This document shows positions 8,037 to 14,332 of a stretch of 37,068 nucleotides of DNA, piece after piece (the stretch's first letter is position 1; each line of letters begins with the position of its first letter). The position numbers were made by a program, and so were the translations under genes. The notes beneath the pieces are model-generated. The model searched no databases and had not been told where the DNA came from. It worked only from the letters and a program-made list of their open reading frames with translations. The DNA is from an uncultured Coprococcus sp. (GTDB lineage: Bacteria; Bacillota; Clostridia; Lachnospirales; Lachnospiraceae), in NCBI GenBank assembly GCA_900548215.1, contig URJI01000014.1, positions 1-37,068 on the forward strand, read 5' to 3'.

Positions 8037-8534
8037 ATGGGTAATAAAGGTTCTATAGTTGTGGAAATGTGTCTTCTGACTCCGATATTGGTGTGTATGA
8101 TGTTTGTGATCATAAACATGCTGATTCTGGCAATGAATTATTCGATGAGCACAGGAGAGGCATATACGATACTGTACAGCAGAAAAGAGTATATGCTGGA
8201 TGGGGACGAGGACAGAGTGTCTGATGAAGTGGACTCGATAAATGGAGATATGAAGGCTGACATGCAGGAAATGCTGATATATTCAGAGAATATCTGTGTG
8301 GATTCAAAATTTACAGCTGATGGCACAGAAGGTTTCGGATTATTGGCAGGGGCAGTTTCCGGAGAGTTTACGGCATCGGTCAGTTATGATCAGATGGTGC
8401 CGGGAATGTTTGTGTTTGATGGCGGTGGAAGAATGACAAAGAGTGCGGAGGCAAGACAGGAAGTGAGGAATGTTGGCAGTAATCTGAGGAGGTGGCAGAT
8501 ATATGGTGAGTTATTATCAGATAGAGGGAATTAA
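8037..8534 (+). CDS. TadE-like pseudopilin
   Basis: 165 residues starting MGNKGSIVVEMCLLTPILVC. A short leader ending in Gly is followed by SIVVE with Glu at +5, then a membrane helix (LLTPILVCMMFVIINMLIL) as in TadE-like minor pilins. The rest is an extracytoplasmic domain rich in acidic residues with one Cys (NICVDS). ATG 8037 follows GGGGGGAT. The 3' end overlaps the FHA gene by 32 bases, which suggests translational coupling. It would be a substrate of the prepilin peptidase; its role (tip, length or assembly control) is not known. Confidence 0.75.
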   Translation: MGNKGSIVVEMCLLTPILVCMMFVIINMLILAMNYSMSTGEAYTILYSRKEYMLDGDEDRVSDEVDSINGDMKADMQEMLIYSENICVDSKFTADGTEGFGLLAGAVSGEFTASVSYDQMVPGMFVFDGGGRMTKSAEARQEVRNVGSNLRRWQIYGELLSDRGN

Positions 8535-9789
8535 TACATTTTTTGTGATCCAGGTGGATATGACAGCTGCGAATTCTTATGAGACAGATATGCTGTACAA
8601 TAATTTTGTTGATGGCATCATCCAGCCAGAGTTTCGGGCGCTGAATGGTGAGATGCTTTTGTACAGCAAGATAAATGGAATGAGAAGCCTGCGGGATATA
8701 ATGAATGTGGGCGTGCTGTCTTTGGAAAAAACATTGGGACTCATGAGCTCTCTATATAATGTAATAATAGAGACGGGAGAATATATGCTTTATCCGGATA
8801 ATCTGGTAATAGCACCAGACAAAATATTTTATTCGCCTTTGACTGATGACTTTCATTACATCTATGTGCCGGGAACCGGTATAGATATCCGGGTACAGAT
8901 GAAGAAGCTGATTGAGGATGTAATAAGGCAGACAGATCATAGCAATTCCGTACTTGTGGATTTTATGTATGAGTTATATGGCATGGTGACGTCACCAAAT
9001 TGTGATATATCGGCAATGCATGAATATGTCAATGAACAGAAATTGGAATTAACGGATGAAAAAAGGCCAGAAAATGATTACTGCAATAAGCACGAAGATA
9101 TTGAGGAAAGAGACAGTATGCTTGATATAGTGTTTGGAGATGACAGCGTGGAGGGGGCGTGCGCGGCGGTTGCCCCGGTGGAAAATAGTGGATGGCAGCG
9201 CCGGGTCATTCTGAGTATAGGCATTACGGCGATAGGCGGGATATGTATGCTTATGTCACAGATAGTGATAGGCGGAGGTATCACGGACGTGAGATTCTTC
9301 ATGGTCATACTTGCGATGCTGTCCTTGGAATTGCTGGTCTATATAGAACTTAGAAAGAAGGAGGTGCAGAGTCCGCCGGAGGCAGCGAAAGAAAATAATG
9401 TAGATGTAAGACGAGATATTATAAAAAATATAAATAGAAAGAACTGTGTGTATAGTGAGAATACAGAGGTAATAAAAAGTTCTGTTTGTCCGCAGGTGAA
9501 ACTTATCTCATCCGCAGGAGAATTTGCTATGAACATTACACCAGAGGGGAAGATCATAGGCAGAGATGAGAGGGTATCTGATGTGGTTATAAATGATACA
9601 GGTATCAGCAGACAACATGTATATATGTACCCTGACGGCAAGAAAATATATGTGGAGGATATGGGTTCCACAAATGGAACAGTTATAAATGGAATAAGAC
9701 TGCCAAAAGGAGAGGCCTGGCTTCTGGCTGACGGAGATATAATATGTATTGGTGAACAGGAATACCGTATTCAAATATTGCTTATCTAA
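8503..9789 (+). CDS. DUF6382-FHA membrane protein of the Tad operon
   Basis: 428 residues. The N-terminal part (about 1-185), which I place in the DUF6382 family, precedes two membrane helices (about 235-253 and 264-281). A C-terminal FHA domain (about 345-428) has the core motifs IIGRDERVSDVVI, ISRQHVYM and MGSTNGTVING, the Gly-Arg, Ser-x-x-His and Asn-Gly residues that bind phosphothreonine. Such proteins usually follow Ser/Thr kinase signals, so the pilus may be under phospho-control; no kinase gene is in the window. ATG 8503 (or GTG 8506) follows GAGGAGG. Last gene of the operon; no terminator is visible after it. Confidence 0.8.
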   Translation: MVSYYQIEGINTFFVIQVDMTAANSYETDMLYNNFVDGIIQPEFRALNGEMLLYSKINGMRSLRDIMNVGVLSLEKTLGLMSSLYNVIIETGEYMLYPDNLVIAPDKIFYSPLTDDFHYIYVPGTGIDIRVQMKKLIEDVIRQTDHSNSVLVDFMYELYGMVTSPNCDISAMHEYVNEQKLELTDEKRPENDYCNKHEDIEERDSMLDIVFGDDSVEGACAAVAPVENSGWQRRVILSIGITAIGGICMLMSQIVIGGGITDVRFFMVILAMLSLELLVYIELRKKEVQSPPEAAKENNVDVRRDIIKNINRKNCVYSENTEVIKSSVCPQVKLISSAGEFAMNITPEGKIIGRDERVSDVVINDTGISRQHVYMYPDGKKIYVEDMGSTNGTVINGIRLPKGEAWLLADGDIICIGEQEYRIQILLI

Positions 9790-9818
9790 TTGATATAAAA
9801 CAGAATTTCAGATATAAT
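9790..9818 (+). promoter_or_regulatory. Sigma-A-type promoter for dnaX
   Basis: TTGATA (9790-9795), a 17-base spacer and TATAAT (9813-9818). The -35 begins right after the stop of the FHA gene, leaving about 80 bases of leader before dnaX. This separates the housekeeping cluster from the Tad operon. Confidence 0.75.
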
Positions 9819-9897
9819 AGTCAGTGTGAGTTTTATCTCAAAGCAGAATATGACTTTGGATGAAATTACATTTATATACAGAAGGTAGGTAGCAGCA

Positions 9898-11553
9898 ATG
9901 TCATATATGGCTTTATATAGAAAATGGAGACCTGATACTTTTGATGAAGTGAAGGGGCAGGATCATATAGTTACCACTCTTAGGAATCAGATTAAGAATG
10001 ATAGACTTGGTCATGCCTTTTTGTTTTGTGGAACAAGAGGAACAGGAAAAACTTCTATAGCCAAGATATTTGCAAAGGCCTGCAACTGTGAGCATCCTGT
10101 GGATGGAAGTCCGTGCAATGAATGTGCGAGCTGCAGGGCAATAGCTGATGGTTCATCTCTCAATGTCATAGAGATTGATGCTGCATCAAACAACGGTGTT
10201 GATAATATAAGGCAGATACGTGAAGAGGTGGCATATCCGCCGACAGAGGGAAAGTATAAAGTGTATATTATTGATGAGGTTCATATGCTTTCTCCGGGGG
10301 CATTTAATGCATTGCTTAAGACGCTGGAGGAGCCGCCATCATACGTAATATTTATTCTTGCAACGACTGAGGCACATAAGATACCTATAACAATATCATC
10401 AAGATGCCAGAAGTATGATTTTAGACGTATACCGGTTGATGTCATATCTGACAGATTGCAGGAACTTATGGCCAGGGAGAAGCTTGATGCGGACAGAAAA
10501 GCTATAGATTATATTGCCAAGTCCGGAGATGGATCCATGAGAGATGCGCTCTCGATACTAGATCAGTGTGTTGCCTTCAATCTTGGACAGAAGCTCACGT
10601 ATGATAATGTTCTTGAGACAATAGGAGCTGTGGATATTGACACATTTGCAAAGCTGCTTGAAAGTGTGCTAGCGAATGATGTCGAGGGTGCCATAGATGT
10701 GGTTGATGAAGTGGTGTGGCAGGGCCGTGAACTTGGAAGATTTGTGAATGAGTTTACGTGGTTCCTTAGAAATATACTTGTCACCAAACTGTCACAGGCA
10801 GAGGGCGAACGCCTTGACATGACTAAGGAGAACCTTGAGAAGATCCGTGACATATCGACACGTATGGATGAGAGCACCATCATCAGATTTATCAATGTAT
10901 TCTCAGACACTGCGGCAAGGATAAAGTATTCGACCCAGAAGAGGATAGTCCTTGAGATGGCTGTGATAAAGCTTTGCAGACCTCAGATGGAGATTGATAC
11001 AACAAGTCTGATAGAGCGTGTGAGGGTACTTGAGGATAAGTTGGAAGAACTTGCAAAGAATGGCATACAGGTGGTTGATAAGGCGGGCACAGATTCGGCT
11101 CAGGGCAGGACCTCATCCGGTGAGGAGGTCATAAGTGATGACAACATAAAGGCATATCAGGAGAAACTTGCAAATGATCTGCCAAAGGCCGATTATGAAG
11201 ATCTTAAGAATGCCGTTGTCAATTGGGGCGAGATAGTGAACAGGCTGTCAGTTCCGGCAAAGCACTATATAGTCAGGAACGGAGACAATCAGGAGACAAG
11301 ACCTAAACTCATACTGTCAGACGACCATAAAAAGCTTGTATTGATGATCCCTCTTGTGGAGGATGAGCTTCCGAAGCTTTATTTCAGCAAGCAGGAGAAT
11401 GTGGACAGCATCAGGGATGTTATAGAGGAGTACATGGGAAAGAGCATAGATTTCGAGGTCGTGTGCACGAAGAACTCACGAAGTGATAACGGACGGCTGG
11501 AGGAAGAAAATACGCTTAACATGATAAATTTTTCTAATATTGAGATAAAATAG
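9898..11553 (+). CDS. dnaX: DNA polymerase III subunit gamma/tau
   Basis: Clamp-loader ATPase of the replisome. Walker A GTRGTGKTS is at residues 45-53, a four-Cys zinc site at C64, C73, C76 and C79, IIDEVHML as Walker B, and SSRCQKYDF as the SRC finger. At 551 residues it is a normal Firmicute tau; the region past about residue 370 is the variable tau part. The order dnaX-ybaB-recR is conserved in Firmicutes. I saw no signal recognition particle RNA in the short space upstream, where it sits in many relatives. Confidence 0.97.
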   Translation: MSYMALYRKWRPDTFDEVKGQDHIVTTLRNQIKNDRLGHAFLFCGTRGTGKTSIAKIFAKACNCEHPVDGSPCNECASCRAIADGSSLNVIEIDAASNNGVDNIRQIREEVAYPPTEGKYKVYIIDEVHMLSPGAFNALLKTLEEPPSYVIFILATTEAHKIPITISSRCQKYDFRRIPVDVISDRLQELMAREKLDADRKAIDYIAKSGDGSMRDALSILDQCVAFNLGQKLTYDNVLETIGAVDIDTFAKLLESVLANDVEGAIDVVDEVVWQGRELGRFVNEFTWFLRNILVTKLSQAEGERLDMTKENLEKIRDISTRMDESTIIRFINVFSDTAARIKYSTQKRIVLEMAVIKLCRPQMEIDTTSLIERVRVLEDKLEELAKNGIQVVDKAGTDSAQGRTSSGEEVISDDNIKAYQEKLANDLPKADYEDLKNAVVNWGEIVNRLSVPAKHYIVRNGDNQETRPKLILSDDHKKLVLMIPLVEDELPKLYFSKQENVDSIRDVIEEYMGKSIDFEVVCTKNSRSDNGRLEEENTLNMINFSNIEIK

Positions 11554-11601
11554 ATATAATATTATATTAAGATAAAAGCAGAAATCAAGGAGGATATTGC
11601 A

Positions 11602-11952
11602 ATGGCTAAGAGAGGTGGTTTTCCAGGAGGAATGATGCCTGGCAACATGAACAATCTTATGAAGCAGGCACAGAAGATGCAGAAGCAGATGGAAGAGGCT
11701 ACAAAAAACCTGGAGGATAAGGTTTACGAATCGTCAGTTGGCGGCGGAGTTGTTACTGCAAAGGTATCAGGCAAGAAGGAATTGATGGAAATAAAACTTG
11801 ACCCTGAGGTTGTGGATCCTGATGATATAGAGACGCTTGAGGATCTTATTATATCAGCGGTGAATGAGGCACTCAGAGCGCAGGAAGAGGATTATAACGA
11901 CAATATGGGTAAGATCTCAGGTGGAATGGGACTTGGAGGCCTGCCTTTCTAA
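11602..11952 (+). CDS. YbaB/EbfC family nucleoid-associated protein
   Basis: 116-residue DNA-binding protein of the YbaB/EbfC family. Gly/Met-rich start (GGFPGGMMPGNMNNLMKQAQKMQ), a long helix, then VGGGVVTAKVSGKKELMEIKLDPEVVD and a Gly-rich tail, all typical. GGAGG precedes ATG 11602. It lies between dnaX and recR, its usual place, and its stop overlaps the recR start by one base (TAATG). Its exact role is unsettled in the literature; it forms dimers that bind DNA. Confidence 0.95.
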   Translation: MAKRGGFPGGMMPGNMNNLMKQAQKMQKQMEEATKNLEDKVYESSVGGGVVTAKVSGKKELMEIKLDPEVVDPDDIETLEDLIISAVNEALRAQEEDYNDNMGKISGGMGLGGLPF

Positions 11953-12551
11953 TGGAAGTCTACGGTGGAGAAGTAAACAGGCTTATAGAGGAGCTGGGAA
12001 GACTGCCTGGAATAGGTTCCAAGACTGCACAGAGGCTTGCTTTTCATATAATCAGTATGCCTGAGGAGAGAGCGTTGGCACTTGCTGATTCCATAGTAGG
12101 TGCGAAGAAGAATATTAAGTATTGCAGCTGCTGTTATACCATAACAGATAGAGAGGTATGTCCTATATGCAGCTCACCAGAGAGAGATCACAAACTGATA
12201 ATGGTTGTTGAGACTCCCAGGGATCTGGCTGCATATGAGAGAACAGGACAGTTTCAAGGGGTGTATCATGTGCTTCACGGAGTGATAAATCCTGCGCTTG
12301 GAATTGGCCCTGCAGATATAAAGATATCAGAGCTCATGAGAAGACTTCAGTCTGAAGATGTGGAAGAACTCATAATAGCTACAGGATCTGGTCCTGAAGG
12401 TGAAGCTACGGCGATGTACATATCAAAGCTGGTCAAGCCAGCGGGAATAAAGGTCAGCCGTATTGCAAGTGGAGTTCCCGTGGGTGGAGATCTGGAGTGT
12501 ATCGATGAGGTTACGCTGCTCAGGGCACTTGAGGGCAGGGTATATCTCTAA
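11952..12551 (+). CDS. recR: Recombination mediator RecR
   Basis: 199 residues, the family's standard length. Helix-hairpin-helix RLPGIGSKTAQRLAFHI at the N-terminus, a four-Cys zinc finger (CSCCYTITDREVCPIC), then a Toprim domain (VVETPRDLAAYE, VLHGVINPALGIGP) and the Walker-like C-terminal part. It works with RecO/RecF to load RecA at gaps. It is translated directly after ybaB through a one-base overlap. Confidence 0.97.
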   Translation: MEVYGGEVNRLIEELGRLPGIGSKTAQRLAFHIISMPEERALALADSIVGAKKNIKYCSCCYTITDREVCPICSSPERDHKLIMVVETPRDLAAYERTGQFQGVYHVLHGVINPALGIGPADIKISELMRRLQSEDVEELIIATGSGPEGEATAMYISKLVKPAGIKVSRIASGVPVGGDLECIDEVTLLRALEGRVYL

Positions 12552-12591
12552 TAAAATAATAATCACAATAAAGAAGAAAGAGGTGCAGAGT

Positions 12592-13668
12592 ATGTTAAGA
12601 GTAGGTTTTTTGACAAGTGGCGGTGACTGTCAGGCATTGAATGCAACTATGAGGGGCATAGCAAAGGGACTCTATGAGTTATTTGACGAGGTCGAGATTT
12701 ATGGTTTCCTTGAGGGTTATAAGGGCCTTATGAGAGGCAATTATGTCAAGATGAAGCCGGCAGATTTCTCTGGCATTATCAACAAGGGCGGAACTATTCT
12801 TGGAAGTTCAAGACAGCCTTTCAAACTCATGGGACAGCCTACAGAGGATGGACTTGACAAAGTGAAGTCCATGAAAGAGACATATAAGAAGCTTAAGCTC
12901 GATTGCCTGTGCGTACTCGGCGGAAACGGTTCACAGAAGACAGCTAACCTGCTCAGTGAGGAGGGACTCAATGTTATTGGTCTTCCGAAGACAATCGACA
13001 ATGATCTCTGGGGAACAGATATGACATTTGGTTTCCAGAGCGCGGTTGATATCGCAACACAGACTATAGACTGCATCCATACAACTGCTGCATCTCATAA
13101 TAGAATATTTATAGTGGAGATCATGGGTCATAAGGTTGGCTGGATAACACTTCACGCTGGAATTGCAGGAGGGGCAGACGTGATACTGCTTCCTGAGATA
13201 CCTTACGATATAGAGAAGGTTTACAAGGCAATAGATAAACGTACAAAGGACAATAAGGGATTTACGATAGTTGCAGTTGCAGAAGGAGCCATAACCAAGG
13301 AGGTAGCAGGGCTTCCTAAGAAGAAGAGAAAAGAGGTTTTAGCCAACAATCCATATCCTTCAGTTGCATATGAGCTCGCAGATAAATTGAAGGCGTATAC
13401 GACTCAGGATATCAGAATTGCCATTCCAGGACATACTCAAAGAGGCGGAAGTCCGGATGCTTATGACAGAGTTATATCATCAAGGTTTGGAGCAAAGGCT
13501 GCAGAGCTTATAAAGGCAAAGGATTTTGGCAAGTTAGTTGTATTCCTTGACAATAAGGTGACCGCAATACCTCTTTCTGAGAGCGCTGGAAAACTTAAAT
13601 ATGTGTCGCCTGACGATGATATCGTGGCTGAGGCACGAACACTTGGAATATCATTTGGCGACAAATAA
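12592..13668 (+). CDS. pfkA: 6-phosphofructokinase (group III type)
   Basis: 358-residue phosphofructokinase that phosphorylates fructose 6-phosphate in glycolysis. Motifs: TSGGDCQALNATMRG at the N-terminus, GGNGSQKTA at about 110-118, PKTIDND at 132-138 with catalytic Asp136, and MGHKVGW. The phosphate-donor positions are Gly113 and Lys133, the combination found in group III or mixed-substrate enzymes, so ATP is likely but PPi cannot be excluded. Asn112 stands where classical enzymes have a magnesium-binding Asp. The start is ATG 12592, after AAAGAGG; the open frame upstream overlaps recR and is not coding. Confidence 0.93.
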   Translation: MLRVGFLTSGGDCQALNATMRGIAKGLYELFDEVEIYGFLEGYKGLMRGNYVKMKPADFSGIINKGGTILGSSRQPFKLMGQPTEDGLDKVKSMKETYKKLKLDCLCVLGGNGSQKTANLLSEEGLNVIGLPKTIDNDLWGTDMTFGFQSAVDIATQTIDCIHTTAASHNRIFIVEIMGHKVGWITLHAGIAGGADVILLPEIPYDIEKVYKAIDKRTKDNKGFTIVAVAEGAITKEVAGLPKKKRKEVLANNPYPSVAYELADKLKAYTTQDIRIAIPGHTQRGGSPDAYDRVISSRFGAKAAELIKAKDFGKLVVFLDNKVTAIPLSESAGKLKYVSPDDDIVAEARTLGISFGDK

Positions 13669-13685
13669 TAACAGTTACATTCACA

Positions 13686-13691
13686 TATAAT
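13686..13691 (+). promoter_or_regulatory. TATAAT inside a small inverted repeat
   Basis: TCACA-TATAAT-TGTGA (13681-13696) places a -10-like hexamer in the loop of a perfect 5-base inverted repeat, 30 bases after pfkA. No convincing -35 is seen, so a promoter for the next gene pair is only possible. Confidence 0.25.
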
Positions 13692-13710
13692 TGTGATTGG
13701 ATTCACATTT

Positions 13711-13763
13711 TCTCCCTATCGGCATACTTATGTAATAGACACACAATAATGCAGATAGGGAGA
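13711..13763 (+). promoter_or_regulatory. Leader hairpin covering the ribosome binding site
   Basis: TCTCCCTATCGGCAT (13711-13725) pairs at 14 of 15 positions with ATGCAGATAGGGAGA (13749-13763), leaving a 23-base loop. The right arm contains AGGGAGA, the ribosome site for ATG 13769. The folded RNA should block translation of the downstream gene. Lack of a T run argues against a simple terminator. Confidence 0.6.
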
Positions 13764-13768
13764 TTTGT

Positions 13769-14332
13769 ATGAGTGAAGAGTTTAGGTACATTCCATATAG
13801 TCCGTACGACGAGAATATCAGGGGACTTATAAAGGAGGGCAATATATATAATCTGAAAAACGCAGTCCCTCCAGAGATGAGAGATAATATTGAAAAATAT
13901 AGTGCTGGTATATCTGGTATTTTTTTGCCGGATGGCACGGATTGTTCAGATGAATTGTTCAGGGATATTGAGTATATGAAGGAGATGTATCCGGAGGAGA
14001 TACGGAAGATGAGTGTGGCCGTGGAAGACGAATGTGATAAGCTGGAATATGAAGGCAGTCCGATGCTGGTTATGTATCCTGACAAAGAAGAGATGAGGCG
14101 TGTTGCCAGAAAAGTGTTTGATGATCTGAGCGACAGTGGTATGATATCTGATGATTATAAGGCTGAGTCTGGGGAGGTGGCAGGAGGAGATGCACCGCAG
14201 GATCCACCTTATGTGCCATATGGTCCCGGCTGTGTGAATTGTGTAATGAGAAATATAATAGAGATGCTTGTATGCAATGAGTTTTGTGTGAGGCGTGACA
14301 GGCATAGAAGGCTGAGAAGAAGGTTTTATTAG
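13769..14332 (+). CDS. Uncharacterised acidic protein with basic C-terminus
   Basis: 187 residues, function not recognised. It begins MSEEFRYIPYSPYDENI. The middle has a YPEEIRKMSVAVEDECDKLEYEGSPM segment, followed by a spaced YPDKEEMRRVARKVFDDL that resembles small clostridial proteins of unknown function. A Pro-rich linker (PQDPPYVPYGPGC) and CVNCVMRNIIEMLV lead to a strongly basic end (RRDRHRRLRRRFY). There is no signal peptide. It is followed with a one-base overlap by the 901-residue exported protein, so the two probably act together. Its expression may depend on the leader hairpin upstream. Confidence 0.6.
   Translation: MSEEFRYIPYSPYDENIRGLIKEGNIYNLKNAVPPEMRDNIEKYSAGISGIFLPDGTDCSDELFRDIEYMKEMYPEEIRKMSVAVEDECDKLEYEGSPMLVMYPDKEEMRRVARKVFDDLSDSGMISDDYKAESGEVAGGDAPQDPPYVPYGPGCVNCVMRNIIEMLVCNEFCVRRDRHRRLRRRFY

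Noticed and set aside
9790..9897. Signal recognition particle RNA, often found upstream of dnaX in Firmicutes
   Set aside because: The space is only 108 bases, is filled by a promoter and leader, and lacks the conserved SRP RNA core motif.
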